Assembly (NCBI GenBank): GCA_963969345.1
Contig: OZ017767.1
Span: 4,182,739 to 4,246,738 of the forward strand
Source of the DNA: Turbatrix aceti
Lineage: Eukaryota > Nematoda > Chromadorea > Rhabditida > Panagrolaimidae
DNA: 64,000 bases
Reading direction: 5' to 3'
This document shows, piece after piece, positions 44,691-56,086 of the stretch. A program made the translations under genes and the position numbers. The stretch's first letter is position 1; each line of letters opens with the position of its first letter. A model generated the notes under the pieces. That model was not told the origin of the DNA. It saw only the letters and a list, made by a program, of their open reading frames with translations, and made no database searches.

Positions 44691-47602
44691 ATGCTGTCGT
44701 CGACGGACCGCAATGGACCGGGCACGACGCTTGAAATCGACGACACACAGCCACCGCTGACGCCTCGCTTCAGCCGTGGCTACCCGGCGAGGCTAACGAC
44801 GCCCTCCGGCGCGTCCGTCAACGTCAAGCAGTGGGCCGAGACGCGATTCAAGATGCTCTACTGCGTGCTGTGCACGGTCTGCTGCCTCGCGCTTATCGCC
44901 ATTGTTATCGGTGCCATCATGCTCATCCAGGTGAAGGGCATGGATCTCGACATCAAGCACGCGATGAAGAACGCCTCCGAGCAGTACAGGGTGCGTTGAG
45001 CGACTGTCCCTGATTTGGCTTTTCTTTGACAGGCTTTTTTCTTTTTTTTTACGTTTCGCTGTTTTTCCAGTTTTTGTATGAAACTGTGGAGACCTTCCGC
45101 AACGGTCGACACGGCACCTTTAAGGACCTCTCGTCCGTGACGTCCAGCCTGACACCAGAACAACTCGCTATGGCCAAACAGTTTGGTGGGTTTACTGTGC
45201 GCAATACACGATTTACCTCTGACCTTTGTTTTTAGGACTCATCCCAAACACGCCAAATGTCCTTGCACCGGGCGTGGATCCGATCCAGCCGATCATCGGA
45301 CAAGCAACGGACAGAACCATCGTCTCGGAGCCTGGTGCAGACACTGCAGTGCCAAAGCCGGATGAATCAATTCCTCTGTGGTCAACCCAGCCCTGCGAAG
45401 CCCAGTGCGCTCGGGCAGGGTAAGTTTTTTCTGTCCCCGCCTCTGACACCACCTTTTTTCTGCAGGTACGACTCGGCGCCACTGGTCATCATCTCCCTGG
45501 ATGGATTTGCCCACGAGTACCTCAAACGCAAACTGGTACCTTCTCTGGAACGGCTTGCAAGGTGCGGCGCCCGTGCGGAGCGCGTGTACCCCTCCTATCC
45601 GTCTAAAACGTTCCCGAATCACTATACTATTGCTACGGGGCTCTACCCGGAAGCCCACGGCATTGTGGACAACTCTGTTTACGATCCGACGATCAGTCCG
45701 AAGCTAGAGGACATGAAGAAGACCAAGTATGCCAAGTTCTACGGCGGCGAGCCCATCTGGAGTTTGGCGGTGCGGGAAGGCAAGCGCATGTACTGCCTCT
45801 TCTGGCCCGGCTGTTCGTACAACATCACGGGACACAACCCGACGTGGGACCTGCCGTACAACAAATCGCTGCAGTACTCGGCAAGGGTGGACATGGTGAT
45901 TGACTGGCTCTCGCTCCCGGCCAACACCCGGCCAGATCTCATCATGGCCTACTTTGACCAGCCGGACTACGTCGGGCACTTTCACACAACCGACGAGCAG
46001 GTCAACGTCGAGCTCGTCTACCTGGAGACGGTCATCAACTACCTGTTCACGCGGCTCTACCACGAAGACCTCCTGAACTGCGTAAATATCGTCATTCTCA
46101 GCGATCACGGTGAGTGTTCGACTCTATTTCCCGCCGAGCATCGTTTTAATTTTGCAGGCATGAAGTTCCTCAACCGTCGTATCTACGTCGACGAGACTAT
46201 TAACATCAAGGGCATGGTTGTGGCGAATGGCGTTAACGGTCGCATTCATCTCGCCAATTCGTCTCTGACCGAGGAGGACGTAGAGAAAGCATTTGCCTGC
46301 CCCGCCGACCGGGCCTACCGCGTTTACAGTCGCCCTGAGATGCCGAAGCGCCTCCACTTTGCCAAGACGTCTCGTATCGGCGATATCGTGCTTGAGGGCG
46401 AGGACTCGATCTTCTTTCCGACAAAATCCGGCGACTACGGCATCACATCGGATCACGGCTTTGACTTCCTTGACCCTGATATGTGGGCCATATTCTTTGC
46501 CAGAGGCCCAAGCATCGCCCCCGGCGTCGTCGTACCGCCTTTCCAGAACATTGAGTACTTTAATCTTTTTGTCGACATCTTGGGTCTGCCACACGTCGTG
46601 CCAAACAATGGCACCCTCGGGGTGTTGACCCCGGTCCTAAGAGGGCCTGTCCTGCGGCCATTCCCGCCCTCCGACCTCCGCATCCTTGGTTCCTGCCCCC
46701 AGACCGTTGTGTTTCAACCCATGGCCGTGCGTTCATGCGCCCAAAACGACGCGAAGCCCCTCTGCAAAGCTAAGGTGGACGCGATCAATGCCGGCTTCGC
46801 GGCCTGTCCTCTTCATCAGCCGCCGTTCAACTTTTTCCACACGCAGCACCCCGAAGCTTGTCTCATCGACCTCTGCTCCATTTCCATCGTTTCCACACCA
46901 ACGGCCAGCGTGGCAGACGGAACGCCGCTTGCCGTCACGGAAACCATCACTGCAGACGAAGCACGCAATGCGCTGGCAGCCAGTGCTGAGGAAAAAGCAC
47001 TCGCGGCCAATTGCAGCGTCGTGGATGCCAGATTTCTCGAATCCATTTGCAACGATGAAAATAACCGTGTGCCACGGCACAGACAGAAGGCCACGCTGCT
47101 CGCCAACGGACTAAACGAACTCCGGGACCTGCACCGGGCGCAGCACATCTTTCACCCAAAGGCCCTCGATGCGGGGCCCTTTGCCTATCTTCAAAACCTC
47201 ACCCTACAGTACGCGAAACGGTATCAGCGACTGATCGTCGTGACAGGGCCGGTCTACGATAACAACCTCGATGGTCTCGCGGACAACTCGACCAAGAACG
47301 GTACTCTACCGGCGACACACTTCTTCCGCATCCTCATGCGCTGCGAAGACAACAATTGGAACATCGACGGCCTTCGCTGCGAACGCCCTGTAGACACGCG
47401 CGTTCTGTCGTTCGTTGTGCCCAATGCGCCGGCCGACACCAACTGCCAAACGCCTCTGGAAATGCTGCTGACTGCGACAGCGCGTGTTCGCGACATTGAA
47501 CTTCTCACCGGCCTTCAGTTCTTCCGTGAGCCACTCTGGTACACGGAAGCAGTATCTCTCTCGCTTAGAACCAACGTCACCATCGCTCTATGGGATTCTT
47601 GA
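44691..47602 (+). CDS. enpp: Ectonucleotide pyrophosphatase/phosphodiesterase (ENPP), type II membrane protein
   Basis: Exons 44691-44990, 45071-45185, 45236-45419, 45466-46109 and 46158-47602 give 895 aa. A membrane anchor lies at about 55-80 (LYCVLCTVCCLALIAIVIGA). A stalk with a short Cys pair (QPCEAQCARAG) follows where vertebrate ENPP1-3 have two somatomedin-B domains, which are missing. The catalytic domain starts APLVIISLDGFAHEYL, has nucleophile Thr248 in YPSKTFPNHYT, then GLYPEAHGIVDN, and the metal site SDHGM (across an intron). The C-terminal third has the nuclease-like fold of ENPP1-3 (YQRLIVVTGPVYDNNLDGL). It would cleave extracellular nucleotides or phosphodiesters outside the cell. 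Confidence 0.95.
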
Positions 47603-48206
47603 TGTTGTGTGTTACGAACGTTACTCTTGTTTCAACAACGGGTGCACCCAAACCGACCAATCAAAATAGAAATCTTCGTAGGATTGTATGATATTATTTT
47701 TAGGCTCATTCATGAGTTGTAGCATAACATTGCGATATAGCAATGTGTCAATAAATAAATAAAATTGTTTGGACGAAACGTATGCCCAACTTTACTGGGT
47801 ATCGGAGCGTAAATATTTTTGTTTCTTGAAAACAAAAAAAAATTAAAAATATACACGAGGACTCTGAAATTACTCGTTTGATGGTTACTAGATGATAACG
47901 CGTGACGAAAGTCTTGTCAACTTTTTTCTCAATTTTTTTGTATGAAAAAAAAATAAATTGGACTCACTCGAAAACTCGTAGCTCGCTCGAATTGGAGTTT
48001 TCGAACGATAACTTTAGTGACAGTACTCAGACGATTGCGCCAGTAAATCCCTAAAATTGATCGAAACTAAACTTCGATAACAAAAATGTTGCCCTAGTGT
48101 GTTCTCATTCAACTTTTTTACTTCAAAAAGATAAAATCACAAAACTTGAACGACAACAAAAATCTTGGAACAATTGAACAGGAATGGCAAAAAGAATGCA
48201 GTACAA
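47603..48206. other. Convergent intergenic spacer
   Basis: AT-rich sequence between the ends of the ENPP and F-box genes. AATAAATAAATAAAA at about 47750-47764 fits the ENPP poly(A) region. About 48100-48206 is the 3' UTR of the F-box gene and is homologous to 29007-29095. Confidence 0.5.
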
Positions 48207-49916
48207 TCAAGCAGGAGATCCGAATTCAAGTATTTGTCCGTATTCCTCATCAAATTCCGCTGACTGGAATGTTGTTTTTTTGAGGGCTGACTGACGAACG
48301 AACAAATTCGCCACAAATTCGTCCGGTTGATCTTCGACATTGACTAAATTAAATAACGGACGATCTGTGTCGACGGCGCCGGTAGATTCTGATGCAGCTT
48401 CAATTTCGTCATCAAAGTAGTTACCCACGAAGCTCTCATAGTTGCTATCATCGAATCCGAGTGGAAAAGAGATCACGTTGCAAATCCCTTTGAGCGTCTG
48501 AAAAAAAACAAGAGTTTTGCAAAAAACAAATAAAAATACATACCGGAGTTGAGCTGATAAATCTCGAGACATTTTCCTTGGCGTTTTCCCATAAGGCGGA
48601 AATGCGGAGATACTAGAAAAAAATACGTCAAAAACGAAAATGCTAATAAAAAAACTTGCCTGGATGCCGCACGAATTGACAACGTACGCTAAATCTCTGA
48701 GGTCGTACGTGTGAAAGTGCGAACAGTACAAAACTCTCAGCGACTTGCATCCGGCAAGAGAACGCAGAACACGCGACGTCACGGAATCGCAGTTTTCAAT
48801 TGTCAGCACGCGAAGCTTCTTGCAGCTGGCCAGCGTTGACAGAGTCTCTGATCGGATACAGTCCATGAAGCCCGCAGTCAGGACTTCGAGATGTGGATTG
48901 TGCGAAAAATCCAGGTAGGAAGATACATCGTTTGTAATCTGGCCGAAGATGCCAAGATAACGGAGATTTGGCAGACAGCTCAGCATGGCATTGTACTCGG
49001 CAGCAGTGCAGTTCTCAGCATCGATGAAAAAGCCTTCCAGACTGGGGAATGCTTTCACGATATCCAGCTTCATAGGTGCAGGCAGATTGTTCACAGACAG
49101 GTTGAGGTGTCGGAGAGTCTTTGGAAGTTGCAGAATTGTGTCACCTTCAAGAATGAGATTGCCAATCAAATTAACGTGCGTCAAATGCTGGCAATTGGCG
49201 AAAAAGCCTCGGAGAGCTCGGGCAGCGACGGCATCATAGATACAATTCTCGAAGGACACGTGTACCAACTGGTTACAGTGACCTGTGAGCGTAGCGATGT
49301 TCTCGGCAGAAAGACGGACGTCTAGGAAGTCGATGCGCTGTAGATTTGGCATGAACATCGACAGGGACAGGATGTCGCCGTGGAACTTGAAAAGCTCCGT
49401 TGGCTCGCGGACTGTCAGATAGCGAATGTCGGCGCGCTTCACGACTTCCATCACCTAAAAAAGTCAAATGCAAACAAAACAAATCGTATTACCCCAAATC
49501 TTAGGTAAGAAAAACGAAAAACGATGACTCAAAAAACTCACTGTATCGTTGTCAATGCCAACACATTGATATCTGTTGGCCTTGTGAACCAGCCCAGAGC
49601 GGTCGCTGTAGTACTGGGTACACGTAGAGATACCCTTGACCTGCTTCCAAGCAGTCCGCATGACCGCTCGCATCCTCCAGGAGACCAGTTCCATCTGGAG
49701 CATGTCGTTGAAGCTGGTGTAGGACATGATGTGGATCTAAAAATGAAAAAAAAATTATTTTCTGTCAAGTCCATAACAAAAGTGCTGGAAATCAAAAGAA
49801 AAACTTACGAGAACGTCCAGAGGCATGTCGTCCAGGGTCAGGGTCGAGGAGCAATCCATCGAGACGGGATCTGAGAGCACCGATTGGTCTCCAAGCCCGG
49901 AGAAAAAATTTCCCAT
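48207..49916 (-). CDS. F-box / leucine-rich-repeat protein (FBXL type)
   Basis: Exons 49916-49809, 49736-49542, 49454-48660, 48612-48544 and 48497-48207 give 485 aa. The F-box (about 33-75) reads MPLDVLIHIMSYTSFNDMLQ .. ELVSWRMRAV and should bind Skp1. It is followed by leucine-rich repeats: LSLSMFMPNLQRIDFLDVRL, HVSFENCIYD, THVNLIGNLIL, LRHLNLSVNNLP, LRVLTIENCDSV. The last two exons encode an acidic, repeat-free tail ending LEFGSPA. The intron after exon 3 uses a GC donor (CAG|GCAAGT). TTTTTTAG stands about 24 nt before the ATG. It is a substrate receptor of an SCF ubiquitin ligase; the substrate is unknown. The tail is duplicated at 28.6-29.0 kb. Confidence 0.9.
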
Positions 49917-50302
49917 CTTGGTGGAGAATAACGGTTTACCTAAAAAAAACCAAGCAAGATGAAGTAAAAAACAGAAAGCAAATCGGGCACGAATAACAGA
50001 ATTACGACCACAACAAAATCACACGGAGAAGGGAGTTACGACCAACAAAATTTTTACAACGAACGGATCAAAAAACAGAGCATTTGTCTGTTACGTTCGT
50101 TGGCAGTGCCATCAGAATGATAAAAGTTGCCGACAAAAACAACACAAATGCATCTGCAGAAAAATCGTTGTAACACTCAGTCAGGGTAAGATCGTAATAG
50201 TTACGACGTCAGTTACAGTAATAAACCCTGCAAACAAAACTCCTGGAACGACTTTTTCGAAGGCATTTTTTTGCGTTTTTATTTGTGATGATAAGGTGGA
50301 GG

Positions 50303-50690
50303 ATGTTTTTTTTCAATTCTTGCGTATTGACATGTTTTGTCTCCGTTGTTACTTTCTTTGGCGTCAATGCTTGCCGTAGACGGACAGCGGCCGTGCAGGT
50401 TCTGGCGACGAAAAACACAGAGACGTCTGCTGCGATGGCGAGGGGGGAAGCGATCGCTCATTCTTAGGCGGGATTTACGTGACTCTCCGGATGGAAAGCG
50501 TGAGTTTCTTTGTCCTAGGAGGCACAGCGACAGACTTGTCGCTGCTACGACCCGAAGTCGACCGGCTACTACTACAAGGTGGCTTCCGCGGACGGTTGGC
50601 GCCTGCACACTCCCCTTTCGGGCGCTGAGGTCCGCTTGAAGTCCCAGACGTTCACGATACCGACGCAAGCACTATACGTTCACACAATCA
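50303..50690 (+). CDS. Possible signal-peptide gene fragment joined to the innexin tail copy
   Basis: ATG 50303 opens a hydrophobic leader (MFFFNSCVLTCFVSVVTFFG) to a donor CAG|GT at 50398. A TCCTAG acceptor ending at 50518 rejoins in phase to TCRCYDPKSTGYYYKVASAD and GWRLHTPLSGAEVRL. The frame then enters the innexin-derived sequence out of the innexin frame and stops at 50851. This looks like a small secreted protein truncated by the duplication junction near 50690-50700. No family recognised. Confidence 0.3.
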
Positions 50691-50699
50691 TGCCACTTT

Positions 50700-51440
50700 T
50701 TGTTGTTGGGCATCTACATTTTTCTCTATTTCTGGCTCATCGGCATGTCCACCATCACATTTGGCTTCGCTATCTACGCGACCTCGCTCCTGTACATGAA
50801 CAAGATGCGTGCCAAGTACGTCAACGACAACCTCAAGTTCACCGGCTTTGACTACCTCCGCAACCAGTCAACGTACAACTTCCTGCAGTATGTGCTGCGT
50901 GCCGATGGCTTCGTCGCCGTTGTCCTCATCCAGAAGGCGTACGGCTCCGCGCTCACCGAGCAGATCCTCCGCGAGCTCTGGGTGGCGTCCGAAAATCGCT
51001 CGCGCAAGTTCGCTCAGCACAACCCGGCTGCCAACAAGTCCAACCTCTACGAGACGTTCAGCAAGTCCTTTGCCCATCACCTGGACCAGTCGGACGTGCC
51101 GCTCGTCCGCTTCACGCCCGTCAAGCAGAAGGTCGTCCCGGTCTGACGCATTCACCGTTCTGTAGTTTCCACGTACTAACGACGACCGGAGCCTGTGTTC
51201 CTGTTATGACATTGTAAATTGCTCCCGAGAAAAAACGTGAAATATAAAATTAAATAAAATTCATTAACAAAACAACGAACGAACGAACAACTACTTCAAA
51301 CATGACATGTTTTTCAAGTATAACGAGATGTAGGTGCCGTAGAAATCCAGGGCTTGGTCACCAGTCTAGGCCATTTTCGACTCCAAAAGTAACAAAATTG
51401 TCTGACTTATATCAGCCCAAAAAAGTCAGTAACACAAAAA
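50700..51440 (+). pseudogene. Inverted copy of the innexin 3' end and 3' UTR
   Basis: From about 50700 the sequence matches the minus strand of 29300-30060. It encodes YIFLYFWLIGMSTITFGFAI through to the innexin stop at 51144-51146, with only a handful of amino-acid changes and an internal deletion of about 18 nt near the start. The match continues through the 3' UTR and ends at about 51440, where a GGCCGG-rich element begins. Three of the four membrane segments and both loops are missing, so it cannot make a channel alone. Confidence 0.85.
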
Positions 51441-51820
51441 CGGCCGGCTGCGGGCCGGCTTTTCGATTCAAGGCCGGCCGAAAAAGCCGGGAAAAGCCGG
51501 AAAAATATTCGAAAGTTGATTTTTTTCGAAAAAAGTATGATTTTCTGACGTTTTTGTGCTTCATTCGTCTTTTTTTTTTTTACTTTTTACCACAGGGGAA
51601 TTTATTATTATGCATTTTTCCATAATATTAGGTTGTTTCCAAAAACAAATTTTTTCTAAATTTGGTCAAATTTTGCGAAAATAACCCTAAAATAAAGCAT
51701 GAAATTTTTTTTCAAAAAATAGGCCGCGGCCGGCCCGGCCCGGCCCGGCTTCGGCCTGAAAATTTAGTCCGGCCGCAAGCCGGCCGGCGGCCTGATTTTT
51801 AGGCCGGTTTTATGCCTTGG
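51441..51820. mobile_element. GGCCGG-rich foldback-like element
   Basis: Both ends are dense in GGCCGGC / GCCGGCC (51441-51505 and 51721-51815), with an AT-rich centre containing no ORF. The ends are partly complementary but exact terminal repeats could not be fixed. It begins exactly where homology to the innexin 3' UTR stops. Confidence 0.4.
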
Positions 51821-52205
51821 TGCCAACAGCTCCTATCCCGACACGAAATTTATGACGTTCTTTCATAGGCATGCATTTTGTGTTGCAATTAATTTTTTGC
51901 TTCTTTTTTTATATAAAAAAACACCAAGGCAAGGTAAACGCTGACAATCCATAGTTATCAGGTACATAGCCCTGAATCACCAGTTTCAGATTTGTCTCAC
52001 TCCCCTCGATCCCAAAGTACAAGTAAAATGTCACTCCACTCCCAGATTTCAAATCCGCTCGTTTATAAAAAACACGCGAAAAAATACAACAAATTGAAAC
52101 AGAGACTTTTGCCGCTCTTCTTCAGGGCAGCCTACTCCAATTATTTTGAAAACAATTCCAGGATCTCCGGAGCGTCGGTGTATGTAGTCTTCATCCAGGA
52201 GAACG

Positions 52206-52867
52206 TCAGGACGATGGTCCGTGACGAGTCGGCTGTCTCGGCATCGAAGAAGGCGGGCGTCTCGTTTCACTGGTTTTGCAGGCAGCGGATCTTGCGCAAC
52301 ACACAAATCGCACTACCCTCGGAAAAATCGGACATTCGGCGCGCAGAAGCGTCACTAGCGGCTTCAGCGTGTTGACGACCAGGTTGCGGAGCAGCGTGTC
52401 GCCGATGATAAGGACCTTCGCCTGGTTGGGAACCCTCTGCGGGTACTCACCCGGCTGATTGTCCTCCTACGTGTTCGTCTAAAAAAATGATACCGTACCA
52501 AAAATTTGCCCTGATTCAAAAATAAACTCACCGACTGCTCTCGTTTCTGCGGCGGCGTGACGCACCGAGGCGCTGGCGACGAGACCGGTAAGTTCGACGG
52601 CGGCGGAGACGACGAAAAGCACCAAGGCGCCGACTGCGATGGCGAGGAACGCGACCGCGGTGACGACAAGGACGCATCCGACGGCGTCGAAACCGCAATG
52701 GGATCTGGCAGCAAGACGAGAGGATTTGGCGGCGCAGCGGAGGGGTTCGACGACGACGAGGCGGCGGCGAGATTCTCATGCGCGGTAACAATCTTTTTCG
52801 GTCGTCCTCCTTTCGGCCCGTCCTGGCGTGGTGTTTCAGGAGAAGTCTGCGGTCCTTCTCGCAACAT
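52206..52867 (-). pseudogene. Arg/Pro-rich family, member 3, with SGNH-like remnant
   Basis: Exon 1 (52867-52532) encodes MLREGPQTSPETPRQDGPKG, a basic GGRPKKIV patch and a Pro/Ser-rich segment (PPNPLVLLPDPIAVSTPSD) alignable with the neighbour at 53.2-53.6 kb. Exon 2 starts at 52478 in the same phase but meets TAG after three codons. Ignoring that stop, the frame continues VPNQAKVLIIGDTLLRNLVV, which resembles the first block of an SGNH/GDSL-type domain often seen in mobile-element proteins. It then breaks at 52206, with a further piece (IVLTFSWMKTTYTDAPEILE) in another frame. Decayed copy; the original function is not identified. Confidence 0.45.
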
Positions 52868-53150
52868 TTTCTATTTTTGAGACCAACTAAAAAAATTGAA
52901 TCTATTATTTTTTTATCAACATGTCGGTGGGGTTGTCATCGAACACACTGCCAAAAATAGCATCATAAATTTTATAAAATCACATCAAAAAACCGACAAA
53001 GTTCAAGAAAAAAACAACAAAAGGAGAAGACTCATCAGTGTCGCAGCGCCGACCGGCTACTGGACAGGAGAAGATGGGGTCGCGGTGCTCACACGCTGCC
53101 GGACGGATGAATGCTTCACCGGTGCGATGGACGGCTTCATGAACGGTGGC

Positions 53151-53597
53151 TCACTGGCTCTTCCGTTCAGAGAGCCTATGATTCTTCGAAGATTGAGATT
53201 CGACAGGCTCAGGCGTGTACACCAGTGGATACAGTTCGTAAATGATCGGCGGGTCGGAAACCTGGGCATCTTTCTCGACCTTGGTGTCCACAGACTCGAT
53301 CGCCCGAATGCAATCCGATCGCCGCGGCCGAATTGATGGCGAGGATGACCGAGACGCTCGCGACGGTGATGGCGCTGACGACGAAAAGCACTGAGGCGCC
53401 GACTGCGATGGCGACGAGGGTTGCGGCGTCGAGGACACGACGGGTTCCGGCAATAAAACAGGAGGATGCGGCGCAACCTGCGCGCGGCGTGCACGATTTG
53501 CACGGTTTGCACGCATCTGTCGAATTCTTTTTCTTGGGGTGCCGGTGTGGGGGATCCGACGCTTGTTCTTTTTCTTATTGATGATGTCATCCACCAT
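53151..53597 (-). CDS. Arg/Pro-rich family, member 2
   Basis: A TTTGCAG acceptor lies 2 nt before the ATG at 53597. The frame gives 148 aa: a basic N-terminus (NKKKNKRRIPHTGTPRKRIR, then QMRANRANRARRAQ), a Pro/Ser-rich centre (APHPPVLLPEPVVSSTPQPS) and an end without recognised domain. The N-terminal motif is shared with 5.8 kb and the central part with 52.5 kb, so the window holds three dispersed members. A second frame over the centre reads as a hydrophobic helix (VAIAVGASVLFVVSAITVAS), also in member 3; which frame is used is uncertain. It may be a fragment of a mobile-element gene. Confidence 0.4.
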   Translation of the reverse strand: MVDDIINKKKNKRRIPHTGTPRKRIRQMRANRANRARRAQVAPHPPVLLPEPVVSSTPQPSSPSQSAPQCFSSSAPSPSRASRSSSPSIRPRRSDCIRAIESVDTKVEKDAQVSDPPIIYELYPLVYTPEPVESQSSKNHRLSERKSQ

Positions 53598-54468
53598 GAC
53601 TGCAAAGCAGTAAGTTTTCAATTGGTAAGAAACCATGTTAAATATATTTTCGATCGCCACCAAAAAAACACGCGGAAAACGCCGGCAGCAAACAGGCACC
53701 CCAGTAAACAGTCGTGGACCAAACAAAAGTAACTACATATTAAATCCTCGCCCGCTGCAATCGCAATCGCTTATTGACCCGCTTCAAAGCATAAAACCAA
53801 ACACAAAAAAATATTCAAAGTATACGTAGTAACACTAACACCGGGGCCCAGGAAAAATAGCAATTTAACAAAAATCATAAAATTATGATACACGAATCAA
53901 ATCAAAATTAATAACCACTGAGTAATGGTGAAATAAATAAATAAATAAATAAAACTTGTTTTGCCATCCTTCGCCATCACCCAATCGCCCACTGTCACCG
54001 CCGTTGCGGTTCTCTCCACTGATGGCATGTGCGTCGTCCGTTTCTGCACCCGCTGTCTGGTCCGCCCCCACACCATGGATTTCATTTTCTGAGAGATCAA
54101 AAATTCACCCCCCCCCTAGTTACTGGCACAAATTATTTTTTTGTAAACCAAAAATTCAAATTTGTTCATTTTTGATTTTTGAGTCAAAAATTTTGACCGT
54201 CAAATGACCCATCATTATAATTACCTATTTCCGAGGAATTCAAAAATATTTTTTTCAACATTTTTAAAATTAATTTAACAGAATCTGCTTTGTTAAAAGC
54301 ACCAAAAAATATCTCCGCGGTATTAACTTTTTTGACGATTCTCCAATGATAAAGGAAAGGTAGCAAAAAACATCAACTCGATAACACATTTTTTGCTGTG
54401 ATAAAGCAACCAAAGAATAATTTTATAGTTAGCGTTAACCATGTCGCTGCCCCTTACGTCTGGTTAAC
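53598..54468. other. Intergenic spacer with (AAAT)n microsatellite
   Basis: No exon supported. An AAAT microsatellite lies at about 53934-53955. The rest is AT-rich and would hold the P450 promoter. Confidence 0.4.
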
Positions 54469-56086
54469 ATGATTTGCTTGACAGCAGTAGTCGTTGTCAT
54501 TTTTTCCGTTTGGTACAACTTTTACTGGAAGCGTCGTCGATTTCCTCCAGGTTACGTAATTTCTAATTTTTTATAATAGTTTTCGAAACTAAATATATTA
54601 CTTTTAAAACTTTTTTGAGGCCCTCTACCGCTGCCACTTCTGGGTAACATCCTTCAAATTGCATGGCACTACGGACCAGAACTGTGGCAAAGTCTACACG
54701 CTCGCTACGGCGACATTTTCACTCTCTGGCTCGGTCCGACGCCGGTAGTCCTCGTCAATGACGTTGACACTGTCCGCGAGTTGCTGACCGGGAAAACTGC
54801 CGACGCTCTCGCAGGAAGACCTATTGCAAATGAGATTAACGCGATAGCCAGAGGCGGCAACCACGGCATTGTCTTTACAGATGGTCCGTTGTGGAAGGAG
54901 CAGCGACGGTTTGTGCTCAAGGTTCTCCACGAATACGGGCTCGGCAGGCATCGGATGCAACAACACATCCTTGACGAAGTGGAGCTTTTGATCGATGACG
55001 TGAAGAATCACCTGAATACAGGTGCTAAAGTCATAGATTTGCACGATCTGATGGACTACGCCGTTGGAAATATCATTGGTGGTTTTCTGTTTGGACACCG
55101 GTTTTACGACGTTTGTTATCCTTGAAAATGGTTTTAAAAGCCATCGTATCTGCTTTCAGAAAAAACTATTCTGCTTCTTCAAAGACACAATCACGACTCT
55201 TACTCATCGTTTTTCTCACCCAGTACTCATGTTATCAAACTTCAGCTCCATTCGATGGTTCCAAAAAATTCCGTACACCAACAAGGTCATTCAGGAGGTC
55301 CTTGATCTGCACAAAAATCTCTATGACTACTTTGGTGCCGAAGTAAAAGAACACGCAGCCAAAATTGATTTTTCCAGTGACGAAGAGCCCGAAGACTACA
55401 TTGAAGCGTTTCTGCGTCATCGTCACAGGCTCAAATCTCAGGGAAAATCAGAAGACACTTTTTCGGATGCCCAACTGGGTGGCATGATCCTCGATCTCTG
55501 GATGGCGGGTCAGGAAACGACATCTACGACGCTGGGCTGGATTGTGCTTTACCTGATGACTCACTCACAAATTCAAGACAAACTCCACCAAGAATTAGAC
55601 CGGGAAATTGCCTCAGACAGGCTTATCACCGTTGAAAACAAACCGCAGCTGCACTATCTTCAGGCGATCATCCACGAGAGCCAGAGGGTTTGCAATCTCA
55701 TCCCTCTCAACGTCCCTCATCGCACAACCCGGGATATACAAATTGGGTGCCATACAATCACAGCAGACACCATTGTCTTCCCCCAGATTTCAAGTGTTCT
55801 TCAAAACGAAAGCTTTTTTCCGGATGGTTCAAAATTCGATCCCTCCAGATTCCTAGATAAGCAGAAAAAATTTGCGCCAAATCCGAACGTCATTCCTTTC
55901 AGTCTGGGAAAGCGAAGATGCGCAGGAGAGCCACTGGCTGCCTTGGAGCTGTTTTTGATCACCGCAAACGTCTTCAATCAGTTCAGAGTCAGCATTGACG
56001 AGATTAATCCCCCGGATGTGACACGAGTTCTTGGAGGAACAGTTCAACCGACGCCGTATGTCTGCAAGATTCAGGCCCGGTACTGA
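54469..56086 (+). CDS. Cytochrome P450, CYP2/CYP33-like
   Basis: Exons 54469-54550, 54620-55110 and 55160-56086 give 499 aa. The N-terminal anchor is LTAVVVVIFSVWYNFYWKRR, followed by the Pro hinge FPPGPLPLPLLGN. Helix C carries WKEQRRF. The I-helix oxygen motif is AGQETTSTT, the K-helix ExxR is ESQR, and the haem loop is FSLGKRRCAGEP with thiolate Cys445. All P450 landmarks are intact, so it should be an ER-bound monooxygenase. The pattern matches the nematode CYP33-type (CYP2 clan) xenobiotic enzymes; the substrate is not predictable. It stands alone, close to the border of the duplicated block. Confidence 0.95.
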
